Assembly: GCF_000148725.1 (NCBI RefSeq)
Contig: NZ_GL476320.1
Coordinates: 441,882 to 505,881, forward strand
Direction of reading: 5' to 3'
Source: Roseibium sp. TrichSKD4
GTDB taxonomy: Bacteria; Pseudomonadota; Alphaproteobacteria; Rhizobiales; Stappiaceae
DNA: 64,000 nt
In this document: positions 1 through 8,493 of the stretch, in pieces
Layout: the number at the start of each line of letters is the position of its first letter
How positions within the stretch are numbered: position 1 is the first letter of the stretch
The notes under the pieces: generated by a model
Database searches by the model: none
What the model was told of the DNA's origin: nothing
What the model saw: only the letters and a program-made list of their open reading frames with translations
Position numbers and translations under genes: made by a program

Positions 1-560
1 TCGATGTTGGCGGCGAAAGCCCGCTTTTGGTTCAAAAACAACAGGTCACGACATCCGACTGGCTGGCATGCGTCGCAGATCAGGCTTGCCCGCAGGTTCC
101 TGTGAAGTCGACGGCTGATGAGCCAATGTTCGGGATCAACCTTCTGGATGTTCACGCTTATATCCGGTGGAAGGGCAAGCGGGACCAGATTTCTTATCGT
201 TTGCCGACCCACGAAGAATGGATGTTGCTGGCTGCCGAACAAGTGCCGCAAGCCGATGAGGTGTTGTTTGATGCCCCCGAACTCAGTTGGGCTTCAAATT
301 TCCGGATGAGTGATCCAAACCCGGTTATTGAAACACCGAACCAGTTCGGGATCGAACAGCTCCGCGACACAACTTGGGAATGGACAGCCTCCTGCTTGGA
401 AGCCGGGGAGACACGCAGCGGCAACTGCGAAAGCCTTCGCATTGCCATGGGGAACCACAAGGCAGTTCTGTCGGTGTTGGTGCGCGATACGGCCAAGGCG
501 GGATGCGGAGGGGGAACGCCCCCGGCACGCGTCGGGTTTCGTCTTGTCGCAGATGGTTAG
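1..560 (+). CDS. Formylglycine-generating-enzyme-like (SUMF1/FGE-sulfatase domain) protein, 3' end only
   Basis: The reading frame is open to the left edge (in frame from base 3), so only about the last 185 residues are visible. The segment YRLPTHEEW followed by LLAAEQ is the FGE-sulfatase signature (usual form YRLPTEAEWE). It continues with a DTTWEW segment (usual form GNVWEW) and ends in ARVGFRLV (usual form GFRlv), which is how this domain normally finishes. Family members include sulfatase-activating enzymes and many non-catalytic C-type-lectin-fold proteins. The substrate cannot be told from this part. Three Cys lie in the C-terminal third, but the catalytic CxxxC-type arrangement is not clear, so a non-catalytic role is possible. 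It ends 30 bp from the convergent ruvX. Confidence 0.75.
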   Translation, partial: DVGGESPLLVQKQQVTTSDWLACVADQACPQVPVKSTADEPMFGINLLDVHAYIRWKGKRDQISYRLPTHEEWMLLAAEQVPQADEVLFDAPELSWASNFRMSDPNPVIETPNQFGIEQLRDTTWEWTASCLEAGETRSGNCESLRIAMGNHKAVLSVLVRDTAKAGCGGGTPPARVGFRLVADG

Positions 561-590
561 GTGCCTAATGCGTGGGTGTCAGCTGAGCGC

Positions 591-1073
591 TCAGCTGGCG
601 CCCATGTGCCCCAGTCGATCCAGAAAACCTTGAAGGATGAAGGCTGCGGCCATCTTGTCGACAACCTCGGCCCGCTTTGCTCGGCTGGAATCGGCTTCCA
701 GCAATGTTCGCGTGACTGCAGCAGTGGAGAGGCGTTCATCCCAATAGGTGATTGGAAGCTCGGTTTTCTGAGACAAGTTCCGGCAAAAGGCGCGGGTTGC
801 CTGCGCACGCGGTCCTTCGGAGCCGTCCATATTAAGTGGCAACCCCAGAACCAGACCACTAACTTCCTGCTTGGCACAGATGTCGAGCAACTTTTCCGCA
901 TCCTGCGTGAACTTTTTGCGCCGGATGGTTTCCATCGGCGTAGCTATTCCGCGACCGAGATCGGAAAGGGCAAGGCCAATTGTCTTTGTTCCCAAATCCA
1001 GCCCGATCAAACGGCTGTTTGGGGGAAGGACGGACAGGAAGTCGTCCAGAGAAAGTGCAGGATCTGATGCCAT
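591..1073 (-). CDS. ruvX: Putative Holliday junction resolvase RuvX (YqgF family)
   Basis: 160 residues, normal length for YqgF/RuvX. The N-terminal RNase-H-like strand carries the metal-binding Asp in [25 protein letters not shown] and the YWDERLST block (the second acidic site) follow, and the C-terminal [15 protein letters not shown] helix matches the family. The enzyme is linked to resolution of recombination intermediates and, in several bacteria, to 16S rRNA 5'-end processing. It is convergent with the upstream gene and divergent from the UPF0173 hydrolase. The first 12 residues before [11 protein letters not shown] are variable, so the start is slightly uncertain. Confidence 0.93.
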   Translation of the reverse strand: MASDPALSLDDFLSVLPPNSRLIGLDLGTKTIGLALSDLGRGIATPMETIRRKKFTQDAEKLLDICAKQEVSGLVLGLPLNMDGSEGPRAQATRAFCRNLSQKTELPITYWDERLSTAAVTRTLLEADSSRAKRAEVVDKMAAAFILQGFLDRLGHMGAS

Positions 1074-1203
1074 CGTCGGCCTTTAGCAGGAAGAGAGCGG
1101 AAACGCCATAAAGGATGAACAGAAAACAACAATGCAGCTCAGATGTTGTGTGGCGGTGTGGTTCGGCTATCTTGCAACTGATTTGTTTTGTGGAGGAATT
1201 TAA

Positions 1204-1911
1204 ATGAAGCTGACCTGGTATGGCCATTCTGCATTCAAGGTTGAAATTTCAGACGCATCGATCCTGATTGATCCGTTTTTGAGCGGAAACCCGTCCTTTC
1301 CGAACGACCTCAGTGTTGATCAGGTTGCGGAGGGTGTCACTCATGTTCTGCTGACCCATGGCCATGATGACCATGTTGGCGACAGCATCGAGATCTTGAA
1401 GAAGACTGGCGCACAGCTGACAGCCAATTTTGAGATCTGCATGTGGGCCGGGGCCAAGGGTATCGAAAACATAAACCCGATGGGAGCAGGTGGCTGTGTG
1501 GATGTCGGGCCGTTCAAGGTCGCGCTGACAACTGCGCATCATACATCTTCGACAATTCCGGAAAGCGGCGAGCCGGTTTGTCTTGGAAATCCAAACGGCA
1601 TCATCGTGGAAGCACCGGGTGAGCCGACGCTCTATCATATGGGGGACACGGATGTATTTTCCGACATGGCTCTGATCAATGAGCTCTACGCTCCGAAAGT
1701 TGGGATCGTTCCTATTGGAGATCGGTTCACGATGGGAGCCAGAGCTGCAGCACTTGCCTGCCAGCGGTTCTTCGAGTTCAACACCATCGTGCCATGCCAC
1801 TTTGGAACATTCCCGATCCTTGATCAGAAAGCGAACAGCTTTGTCTCTGCGCTGGGAACTGAGAGCGGCAAGGTCAGAGAAATGACGCCGGGTGGAGACC
1901 TGTCGGTTTAG
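1204..1911 (+). CDS. Metal-dependent hydrolase, UPF0173 family (metallo-beta-lactamase fold)
   Basis: 235 residues. The metallo-beta-lactamase motif HGHDDHVGD lies near residue 52 (HxHxDH zinc ligands), and further ligands are in TAHHTSS, YHMGDTDVF and PCHFGTFP. The start MKLTWYGHSAFKVE is the standard UPF0173 N terminus, preceded by GGAGG 7 bases before the ATG. The natural substrate of this widespread family is not established. It appears to be a single-gene unit, divergent from ruvX and facing the YHS gene tail to tail. Confidence 0.92.
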   Translation: MKLTWYGHSAFKVEISDASILIDPFLSGNPSFPNDLSVDQVAEGVTHVLLTHGHDDHVGDSIEILKKTGAQLTANFEICMWAGAKGIENINPMGAGGCVDVGPFKVALTTAHHTSSTIPESGEPVCLGNPNGIIVEAPGEPTLYHMGDTDVFSDMALINELYAPKVGIVPIGDRFTMGARAAALACQRFFEFNTIVPCHFGTFPILDQKANSFVSALGTESGKVREMTPGGDLSV

Positions 1912-1935
1912 GGCTTTGGAATAAGCGTTTGTAAA

Positions 1936-1971
1936 AACGAAAAAATCCCGCGAGAATCGCATCTCGCGGGA
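1936..1971 (-). terminator. Rho-independent terminator of the YHS gene
   Basis: Perfect 10-bp inverted repeat TCCCGCGAGA (1946-1955) / TCTCGCGGGA (1962-1971) with a 6-nt loop. Read on the minus strand it is followed by a T-rich run, as expected for the end of the 2002-2484 transcript. On the plus strand there is no T run after the stem, so any effect on the UPF0173 gene would be weaker. Confidence 0.85.
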
Positions 1972-2001
1972 AAGTGGGTGGAGGCTGCTTGGGGAGGTTG
2001 A

Positions 2002-2484
2002 TCAGCGAATGATCGGTTCTTTCAGGTCTTCAGGTTTCACGTCCTTGATGATTTCCCAGTTCAAGGTCGCATTATTGATGTGCTCGTCCGGATTTTTGTT
2101 GAAGCGTTCTTGAACCTTCAGCGAGTTGTTCAGGTAGAGCTTGCCGTCTTTGATTTGCCAAGCTTCAGCCACTACGGGAACCTTGAAGCCCTTGCCAGCT
2201 CCAAAGGCGCAAAAGCCACCGAATTGGGGAGCATATTTTTCAGGGTTTGCTTCAAACAAGTCACGGTTTTCTGCTGACGCGAACTTCCACGTCACATCAT
2301 CATAAACGGCGGTAAATTCATCAGAACCTGCAACCGGTTTGCCTTGCGTGAAATAGGCAACCGGGTCAGTGCCGCCGATGGCTGCTCCGTTCTCAACATA
2401 GGTCGTGATCTCATCGGCAAATGCAGCGCCCGACAAAAGGCTGACGGTAAAAGCAGCTGCGGCGATGAGCGGTTTAAAAGTCAT
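2002..2484 (-). CDS. Exported YHS-domain protein
   Basis: 160 residues beginning with a Sec signal peptide (MTFKPLIAAAAFTVSLLSG, likely cleaved after AFA). The mature part is a YHS domain: IGGTDPVAYFTQGKPVAGS, then WKFASAENRDLFEANPEKYAPQFGG with a C-AFG turn. YHS domains occur in metal-handling and redox proteins, and periplasmic single-domain forms are common in alphaproteobacteria with unknown partners. A strong terminator follows. The TetR gene lies upstream on the same strand about 150 bp away. Confidence 0.85.
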   Translation of the reverse strand: MTFKPLIAAAAFTVSLLSGAAFADEITTYVENGAAIGGTDPVAYFTQGKPVAGSDEFTAVYDDVTWKFASAENRDLFEANPEKYAPQFGGFCAFGAGKGFKVPVVAEAWQIKDGKLYLNNSLKVQERFNKNPDEHINNATLNWEIIKDVKPEDLKEPIIR

Positions 2485-2630
2485 GTGAAGATCTCCCGAA
2501 TTCTTGAAAACTGAGGCGGACGCTTCGCGTTGAGACGCCGCTTACAAACTCAAGGTGGGAAAGCCTGCGCAGTTCTGCCAATCACGCTTGATCACACAGA
2601 CGCGACAGCGATGTCATTGAGTTGGTGTGG

Positions 2631-3197
2631 TCAGGCGGTGAGGCCCAAAACGGTGAGGATGGCGTGGTCCAGCTTTTGCGCACTGGAGAGGCCAGAAATG
2701 TCGTTCTCGGACACCTGCGCCTGATGCCACAGGAAGGCGATAAACAGCTCTATGCGAACCGCCATATCCGCTTCAAACGGTGTTGCAATCAGAATCTGAC
2801 GGATATGAAACTGAAGTTCCTGTTCAAGCCCAAGCGCAATTGGCTCAAAAGCGGGTAGGTGCCGGATTTTGAGGAGCGCTCTGCCGGGATCATTCAAAAA
2901 AACATTCTGCCGGTAGGCTTGCAGGAGGCGAGATAAGTCTCGCGCCGGGTTGGAGCGCTCCGGAGTTGGTGGCAGAAACGTCGTCAGAGCGGCGTCCAGA
3001 CTGGCGCGTGCGAGCTCCTCTTTCGACGAAAAACGCCGATAGAGAGCTTGCTTGCTGGTGCCAATGTCTGCGGCAAGACGGGCCAGAGACAGCCCTTCCA
3101 GCCCGCCAGCAGCAAGATGCGCCAGACAGGTTGTCAGGATGCGGTCGGTGAGTTCCGCATCAGGGCGCCGGCCTTTGCTCTCTTTTTCGGTCCTCAT
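2631..3197 (-). CDS. TetR/AcrR-family transcriptional regulator
   Basis: 188 residues from the ATG at 3195-3197. The frame stays open further upstream, but that part overlaps gatC and is not protein-like. The N-terminal helix-turn-helix is LSLARLAADIGTSKQALYRRFSSKEEL (residues about 35-61), typical TetR. The C-terminal ligand-binding part resembles the TetR_C type with PARDLSRLLQAYRQNVF. The gene diverges from gatC with about 100 bp between. No obvious target operon adjoins it, so the effector is unknown. Confidence 0.85.
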   Translation of the reverse strand: MRTEKESKGRRPDAELTDRILTTCLAHLAAGGLEGLSLARLAADIGTSKQALYRRFSSKEELARASLDAALTTFLPPTPERSNPARDLSRLLQAYRQNVFLNDPGRALLKIRHLPAFEPIALGLEQELQFHIRQILIATPFEADMAVRIELFIAFLWHQAQVSENDISGLSSAQKLDHAILTVLGLTA

Positions 3198-3303
3198 GGA
3201 GACCGTATTAGCGTTTTTCTCCCGCCACGCCAATGGCTTTTGCTTGTCATGATGAAAGGGTTTTCGGAAAAGAGGGTCACCAATTCCAACACAAGAGGCA
3301 GTT

Positions 3304-3591
3304 ATGTCCGTTGATACAGATACCGTAAAGCGCGTTGCGCGCCTCGCTCGCATCAAGGTGAGTGAAGAGGAAGCCACCCGCATGACCGGGGAATTGAATG
3401 GCATTCTTGGCTTTGTCGAACAGCTCGATGAAGTGAATATTGACGGCGTTGAGCCGCTGACCTCCGTTGTCGAACAGGCCATGAAAAAGCGGGTCGACGG
3501 CGTGACCGATGGCGGAAAAGCGAACGACATCACAGCCAACGCACCAGCTTCTGAAGATAATTTCTTCATGGTGCCGAAGGTGGTTGAATAG
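3304..3591 (+). CDS. gatC: Aspartyl/glutamyl-tRNA(Asn/Gln) amidotransferase subunit C
   Basis: 95 residues, the normal GatC length. It begins [24 protein letters not shown] and contains [24 protein letters not shown], the characteristic belt that wraps GatA and GatB. GAGG lies about 9 bases before the ATG. GatCAB amidates mischarged Glu-tRNA(Gln) and Asp-tRNA(Asn). It is followed after 15 bp by a GNAT gene and then gatA, apparently in one transcript. gatB lies about 6 kb downstream. Confidence 0.95.
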   Translation: MSVDTDTVKRVARLARIKVSEEEATRMTGELNGILGFVEQLDEVNIDGVEPLTSVVEQAMKKRVDGVTDGGKANDITANAPASEDNFFMVPKVVE

Positions 3592-3606
3592 CCGAGGCCA
3601 ACTGGG

Positions 3607-4080
3607 ATGGAACAAGAGACCACAGTCAGCATCAAGGTTGAGACACCGCTTTCCGATGACATGCGGGAGATGATTTCCGAGCTCAGCACCTTGCTGCTCA
3701 GCCTGTCATCAGAAGAGGCCTGCCACCACCTGACAGCCGAGCAGATGGCCAACGAACGGACCACCGTTTTTGTTGCGCGCGCGGATGGCAAGGTTGCTGC
3801 GTGCGGCGCTTTGTACCGCCACGAGAACAAGGTTGCCGAAGTCAAACGCATGTACACGCGTCCCGGCTTTCAAGGGCTGGGCCTTGGGCGAAAGATCCTC
3901 AAGGAAGTGATCCATTTGGCGGAGGAGGAGGGGTTTTCAGAACTCGTCCTCGAAACCGGTGTGAACTTTAAACCGGCACGAAGCCTATATGAGAGCGCTG
4001 GTTTTAAAAAATGTGGCCCTGTTCTCGATTATCCCGAACATCCTGAATCCGTTTTCTATTCACGGCCGGTAACGGCCTAA
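3607..4080 (+). CDS. GNAT-family N-acetyltransferase
   Basis: 157 residues. The acetyl-CoA-binding motif A is [20 protein letters not shown] (Q/R-x-x-G-x-G/A), followed by the [21 protein letters not shown] segment typical of small-molecule GNATs. It is inserted between gatC (15-bp gap) and gatA (13-bp gap) in the same direction, so it is probably co-transcribed and perhaps translationally linked. The substrate is unknown. Its position suggests only co-expression with tRNA amidation, not a shown role in it. Confidence 0.9.
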   Translation: MEQETTVSIKVETPLSDDMREMISELSTLLLSLSSEEACHHLTAEQMANERTTVFVARADGKVAACGALYRHENKVAEVKRMYTRPGFQGLGLGRKILKEVIHLAEEEGFSELVLETGVNFKPARSLYESAGFKKCGPVLDYPEHPESVFYSRPVTA

Positions 4081-4093
4081 GAGACACAAAATC

Positions 4094-5578
4094 ATGACCG
4101 ATCTGACAAACAAGACCATTGCCGAGGCCCGCGAAGGGCTAAAGAACAAGGAGTTCACGGCTGTTGAACTCACCGACGCCTTCCTGAAGAACATTGAGGC
4201 AGGCAACGAAAAGCTGAACGCCTATGTTGCCGTCACCGGCGACAAGGCCCGTGAGATGGCCAAGGCGTCTGATGAGCGCCTTGCCAAAGGTGAAGCTGGC
4301 ACGCTGGAAGGCATTCCACTTGGCATCAAGGATCTCTTTGCCACTGAAGGCGTTCACACCCAAGCCTGCAGCCACATTCTGGATGGCTTCAAGCCGAAGT
4401 ACGAATCCACCGTTACTGCCAATCTCTGGGCGGATGGTGCGGTTATGCTTGGCAAGCTGAACATGGACGAGTTCGCGATGGGCTCCTCCAACGAGACATC
4501 CTACTATGGCGACGTGATAAACCCGTGGCGCAAGAACGGCTCCAATCAGGATCTGGTTCCAGGCGGCTCGTCCGGCGGGTCGGCGTCTGCGGTCGCGGGA
4601 CGCCTGTGCATGGGCGCGACAGCAACGGATACCGGCGGGTCCATTCGTCAGCCAGCTGCGTTCACCGGCACAGTCGGCATCAAGCCAACTTATGGCCGCT
4701 GCTCGCGCTGGGGCACAGTTGCCTTCGCATCCTCGCTGGATCAGGCAGGCCCGATTGCCCAAACGGTTCGCGACAGCGCGATCCTTTTGAAGTCCATGGC
4801 CTCTGTTGATCCGAAAGACACCACTTCGGTCGATCTGCCGGTGCCGAATTACGAAGATGCGCTGGGCAAATCCGTCAAGGGTTTGAAAATCGGCATTCCG
4901 GCGGAGTACCGTCTAGATGGGATGCCTGCCGAGATCGAGGAACTCTGGCAAAAGGGTATCCAGTGGCTGAAGGATGCTGGTGCCGAGATCGTCGATATCA
5001 ATCTGCCGCACACGAAATACGCGTTGCCAGCTTATTACATTGTGGCTCCGGCCGAAGCGTCCTCGAACCTTGCTCGTTATGACGGCGTTCGCTACGGCCT
5101 GCGCGTTCCGGGCAAGGACATCGTCGAGATGTATGAAAACACCCGCGCAGAAGGGTTCGGTGACGAGGTCAAGCGCCGCGTTCTGATCGGAACTTATGTT
5201 CTGTCCGCCGGTTATTATGACGCCTACTACCTGAAAGCCCAAAAGGTCCGCACCCTCATCAAGCGCGACTTTGATCTGGCTTGGGAAAACGGTGTTGATG
5301 CAATCCTGACCCCGGCAACGCCATCTGCTGCCTTTGGTGTCGCTGATCAGGACCTTCATGCTGACCCAGTGAAGATGTACCTGAACGACATCTTCACCGT
5401 AACTGTGAACATGGCCGGTCTACCGGGCATTTCCGTTCCAGCCGGTCTCGACAAGGACGGTCTGCCACTTGGCCTGCAATTGATTGGCAAGCCGTTTGAC
5501 GAAGCAACCCTGTTCCAGGTTGGGCAAGTCATCGAAGACGCCGCTGGCACCTTCACTGCCGAGAAGTGGTGGGGCTGA
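4094..5578 (+). CDS. gatA: Aspartyl/glutamyl-tRNA(Asn/Gln) amidotransferase subunit A
   Basis: 494 residues, full length for GatA. The amidase-signature Lys sits in [14 protein letters not shown], and the Ser-cisSer pair in [13 protein letters not shown] and the [12 protein letters not shown] segment. These residues release ammonia from glutamine, which then passes to GatB. It is third in the gatC-GNAT-gatA unit and is followed by a terminator-like hairpin. Confidence 0.96.
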   Translation: MTDLTNKTIAEAREGLKNKEFTAVELTDAFLKNIEAGNEKLNAYVAVTGDKAREMAKASDERLAKGEAGTLEGIPLGIKDLFATEGVHTQACSHILDGFKPKYESTVTANLWADGAVMLGKLNMDEFAMGSSNETSYYGDVINPWRKNGSNQDLVPGGSSGGSASAVAGRLCMGATATDTGGSIRQPAAFTGTVGIKPTYGRCSRWGTVAFASSLDQAGPIAQTVRDSAILLKSMASVDPKDTTSVDLPVPNYEDALGKSVKGLKIGIPAEYRLDGMPAEIEELWQKGIQWLKDAGAEIVDINLPHTKYALPAYYIVAPAEASSNLARYDGVRYGLRVPGKDIVEMYENTRAEGFGDEVKRRVLIGTYVLSAGYYDAYYLKAQKVRTLIKRDFDLAWENGVDAILTPATPSAAFGVADQDLHADPVKMYLNDIFTVTVNMAGLPGISVPAGLDKDGLPLGLQLIGKPFDEATLFQVGQVIEDAAGTFTAEKWWG

Positions 5579-5594
5579 TCGCCACATAAGCTAC

Positions 5595-5625
5595 GGCCCC
5601 AGACTTGATCCGGGGCCTTCTTTTG
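5595..5625 (+). terminator. Hairpin terminator after gatA
   Basis: GGCCCC (5595-5600) pairs with GGGGCC (5612-5617), followed by TTCTTTT. The sequence between and around the arms (ACTTGATCCGGGG type) is a familiar alphaproteobacterial intergenic palindrome. A second stem, GTCCCGGC/GCCGGGAC, lies at 5639-5659 just before the next gene. Confidence 0.65.
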
Positions 5626-5685
5626 AAGTTGTCAAAGGTCCCGGCTCTAAGGCCGGGACTGCATCCTTTTTCGGGACATTGTCTC

Positions 5686-6786
5686 ATGCATGACATTGAA
5701 ACCATCGTGATCGGGGCAGGGGTCGTTGGTCTCTCCATCGCTCGGTCCTTGGCGGCATCAGGCCGCGAAGTGATGGTTCTTGAGCGTCATGATCTGATCG
5801 GCTCGGAGACGAGTGCGCGCAATTCAGAAGTCATTCATGCCGGGATTTATTATCCGCAAGGCAGCTTGAAGGCGCAGCTGTGTGTTGAGGGAAAGCACGC
5901 GCTATACGAGTTCTGTGCTGAGCGCGGCGTTTCTCACGACCGGATCGGAAAACTGATTGTAGCTTCTAATGAGGCGCAGCTTGGCGAGTTGAACACGATC
6001 CGTCAGAAAGCTGCGGCGAATGGAGTAAGCGACCTCATCCTGCTTTCGCGGGATGAAACACTGGCCATGGAACCGGCACTGGATGTAGCTGGCGCGCTGT
6101 TTTCTCCGTCAACCGGCATTGTCGATAGCCATGGGCTGATGTTGGCTTTGGAAGGAGAACTGACTTCCAACGGCGGGCAGGTTGTTTTGAACACGGCTGT
6201 GGAGCGCGTCGAACCACTGCCCGGCGGCGGATATCAAGTCCATGTGCGCGACAGTGAGGTCGGTGAATACGCGGTTACATCAAAGGAACTGATTATCAGC
6301 GCTGGCCACATGGCCCCGGAACTGGGCCGGCAATTGGTCGGTCCCAAAGCCCCACAAGCGTATCTTGCCAAGGGAAGCTACTTGAAACTTGATGGGCGTG
6401 CGCCGTTCTCAAAACTGATCTATCCCGTTCCTGAACCCGGTGGTCTCGGCGTGCATCTGACACTGGATCTTCAGCATCAGGCCCGGTTTGGCCCTGATGT
6501 GGAGTGGGTGGAGGAAATCGCTTACGAGGTCGACACGGCTCGCGGTGAGTCTTTCTATTCAGCCATCCGGCAATACTGGCCCGATCTGTTAGATGGGGCC
6601 TTGGTGCCGGATTATTCCGGCATTCGCCCAAAAATCGTGCCTGCGGGAGAAGCCGCCGCAGACTTCCGGATCGATGGACCTGAGGCCCACGGGTTATCCG
6701 GACTGATTGCGCTTTACGGGATCGAGTCGCCGGGGCTGACCGCGGCACTGGCAATCGGACGGCATGTCCGCGATATTTTGAATTGA
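5686..6786 (+). CDS. NAD(P)/FAD-dependent oxidoreductase, L-2-hydroxyglutarate oxidase (LhgO)-like
   Basis: 366 residues from the ATG at 5686; an in-frame upstream start at 5605 would add a leader running through the gatA terminator hairpins. The N-terminal FAD Rossmann motif is IVIGAGVVGLSIARSLA with VLERHDLIGSETSARNSEVIHAGIYYP following. The SARNSEVIHAGIYY block is diagnostic of the DAO-fold LhgO group, which oxidises L-2-hydroxyglutarate to 2-oxoglutarate. The C-terminal GIESPGLTAALAIGRHV loop closes the FAD site. Related glycerol-3-phosphate or sarcosine oxidases cannot be fully excluded. A terminator follows. Confidence 0.85.
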   Translation: MHDIETIVIGAGVVGLSIARSLAASGREVMVLERHDLIGSETSARNSEVIHAGIYYPQGSLKAQLCVEGKHALYEFCAERGVSHDRIGKLIVASNEAQLGELNTIRQKAAANGVSDLILLSRDETLAMEPALDVAGALFSPSTGIVDSHGLMLALEGELTSNGGQVVLNTAVERVEPLPGGGYQVHVRDSEVGEYAVTSKELIISAGHMAPELGRQLVGPKAPQAYLAKGSYLKLDGRAPFSKLIYPVPEPGGLGVHLTLDLQHQARFGPDVEWVEEIAYEVDTARGESFYSAIRQYWPDLLDGALVPDYSGIRPKIVPAGEAAADFRIDGPEAHGLSGLIALYGIESPGLTAALAIGRHVRDILN

Positions 6787-6791
6787 GGGTA

Positions 6792-6826
6792 GGGGCCACC
6801 GATCTATGAACCGGTGACCCCTTTTA
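6792..6826 (+). terminator. Hairpin terminator after the LhgO-like gene
   Basis: GGGGCCACCG (6792-6801) pairs with CGGTGACCCC (6812-6821) with one mismatch, followed by TTTTA. It sits just past the stop at 6786 and before the convergent UPF0386 gene. Confidence 0.75.
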
Positions 6827-6829
6827 TGA

Positions 6830-7087
6830 TTATCGGTTGTCAAGCTGGGCGCGGACCCGCCTCAGGCCCAATTGGGTGATGTGATAAGGACCGCCGCCGC
6901 GCGACCCGATATATCCACGCCGTTTCAGTTTCTTGAAAAGGGCCAGATTGCAGCCTGACCAATACCAACCGTCTCGCGTGACAGTTCGATTTTCAACAAT
7001 GCGCCCGCGGTCGTCCTTTTCCACGACGATGCGGCCACCTTGTGCAAGCAGGTGCAAGACCCGCTGCTCAGCCTTTGAGATGTCCAT
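6830..7087 (-). CDS. UPF0386/YjhX-family protein
   Basis: 85 residues that align along their whole length with E. coli YjhX: MDISKAEQRVLHLLAQGGRI at the start, an LALFKKLKRRGYI block and a VRAQLDNR end. YjhX has been described as a topoisomerase I inhibitor paired with the GNAT antitoxin YjhQ. No acetyltransferase adjoins this copy, so a toxin role here is not supported. The fold is a small winged-helix-like domain. It is a stand-alone gene on the minus strand. Confidence 0.85.
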   Translation of the reverse strand: MDISKAEQRVLHLLAQGGRIVVEKDDRGRIVENRTVTRDGWYWSGCNLALFKKLKRRGYIGSRGGGPYHITQLGLRRVRAQLDNR

Positions 7088-7300
7088 GAGTAATGAAGTC
7101 TTTTTGAATGCATGTCATCTTTTGCCGCAGCACACGCATGCGACACGATGTGGTTCAATGACCCGGCATTTCGAACATTAATCTACTGAGCCGGGCGTTA
7201 CCGGGACTCTTGAGATCCGCGCATAAATACTCCAAAAAATGTGCGGTAGATCGTTAGCAAGTCAGCTGTTGATTTGCAACTGTGGCCTTGGGGCTTGCCT

Positions 7301-7555
7301 CTAACTTCCTTCGGCTGGCCAGTACCCGGTGCCCGGATGGCGTTCGACCGGGAATGTGCGAACATCCTCAGACCCGCACTGAGCGCAGCGCAGTTTCCTG
7401 GCAATTTTGGACACTATCGTGTTTGCCGGATAACGATGGGTGCGCATGTAGCGAAAGCGATGACACTCACAACACTTGAGCCCCAATCGGCGGTCAGACT
7501 GATCCAACTCTTCCACAGTAACCTTTTCGGGGCTGGTAACCTGACATGCGTCCAT
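7301..7555 (-). CDS. Small zinc-ribbon protein, conserved hypothetical
   Basis: 84 residues with two Cys pairs, KCCECHRFRYM and LRCAQCGSEDV, spaced like a zinc ribbon. The second pair is followed by EDVRTFPVERHPGTGYWP. An AGAGAGA run precedes the ATG. The function is unknown; small ribbons of this kind often bind nucleic acid or act as metal-binding adaptors. The 213 bp between it and the UPF0386 gene hold nothing I recognise. Confidence 0.6.
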   Translation of the reverse strand: MDACQVTSPEKVTVEELDQSDRRLGLKCCECHRFRYMRTHRYPANTIVSKIARKLRCAQCGSEDVRTFPVERHPGTGYWPAEGS

Positions 7556-7729
7556 GCGTTTCTCTCTCTACCAGAGCGTGTTTCGACCTTGCCGATAACC
7601 AAATTAGTACACCACTTAGCATAAATAAAGGTTGTAACGCGGTTGTGTTGTTGAAAATTTTCGAAACTATGATGAATATGCAATAAAATTACACTCGAAA
7701 ACAGCGCTGTCTCTTGGTAAAGACACGCC

Positions 7730-8026
7730 ATGGATATTTTGAATGGAACATGGGCAGATCTGTTGACGCTGTCCGGATTGCTAAACCCGCCTGCGCTGTT
7801 GATCGGCCTATTACTTGGGCGCAAGGCCGATGCCTTTGCCAAGATCTGGATTGCTGGCTTTGCAGCGGCCGCCTTGTCTCTTATGGCAGAAACAGGCTTG
7901 AAACTATTGGGAGTTCCATTGCCGATCTCGCAGGATGCCGGCGCTTTGGCAATGTTCCCGTTTCGCTTTATTGGTGGCGCGGTGGTTGCGTTTGTCGCCT
8001 ATCGGTTTTTCCCGGCGGCAAAGTAA
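7730..8026 (+). CDS. Small three-helix membrane protein, hypothetical
   Basis: 98 residues with three predicted membrane spans, around residues 13-31 (LLNPPALLIGLLLG), 38-58 (KIWIAGFAAAALSLM) and 72-95 (AMFPFRFIGGAVVAFVAYRFF). I do not recognise a family. The ribosome-binding site is weak. It is convergent with the DUF6455 gene. Confidence 0.55.
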   Translation: MDILNGTWADLLTLSGLLNPPALLIGLLLGRKADAFAKIWIAGFAAAALSLMAETGLKLLGVPLPISQDAGALAMFPFRFIGGAVVAFVAYRFFPAAK

Positions 8027-8077
8027 CGAACAGGTTGCAAGCAGCGGCGGCAGCGCCGTCGCTGGATTGCAAAACCA

Positions 8078-8332
8078 TCACATTCTGTCGGCCCAGTTCT
8101 TGAAAACGCCTGCATTCGGACATGTCGGCATCGGAGCGCTCGTGCCATCTTTATGCGCCTCCAGCCAAGCATGGCAGTCGGTTGAGTGTTCACAGGAACG
8201 ACAGCGCTCAACTGCAAGGCGTACTTCTTCCTTGTTGGATTTGGCGGTGAGTTCGGGTGCATTCACTCCCAAAGTGTCGAGCATACGGCCCATTAGTTCG
8301 GCCCGCTCGCTCATGCGGCTCATCCAGTCCAT
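8078..8332 (-). CDS. DUF6455-family cysteine-rich protein
   Basis: 84 residues. The start at 8332 is chosen because GGGAGGAAG lies directly upstream; a longer frame begins at 8383 but lacks such a site. The C-terminal half carries CRSCEHSTDCHAWLE and PTCPNAGVF, four Cys in the pattern of DUF6455, a small alphaproteobacterial family of unknown function. The Cys set suggests metal binding. Confidence 0.8.
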   Translation of the reverse strand: MDWMSRMSERAELMGRMLDTLGVNAPELTAKSNKEEVRLAVERCRSCEHSTDCHAWLEAHKDGTSAPMPTCPNAGVFKNWADRM

Positions 8333-8493
8333 GCTTCCTCCCTCATGCCATGTTCCGGCCAGAAGGCTGTGAATTTGTTGCAATCAATGTATCTTCACCT
8401 TGATCAGGGTCAATCTGTCGCATTTTTTTGACCTAAGGTCACTTTTGAGCCTTTTAGACACTTTGTCTGGTGCACCTCGTTGAGGGTTTGAAA

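Noticed and set aside
561-1067. Plus-strand 168-residue frame opposite ruvX
   Set aside because: It is antisense to a clear RuvX gene and has no protein-like pattern.
3198-3857. Upstream extension of the TetR gene to 408 residues
   Set aside because: The added part is antisense to gatC and the GNAT gene and is Ser/Thr-rich nonsense; TetR proteins begin close to the HTH.
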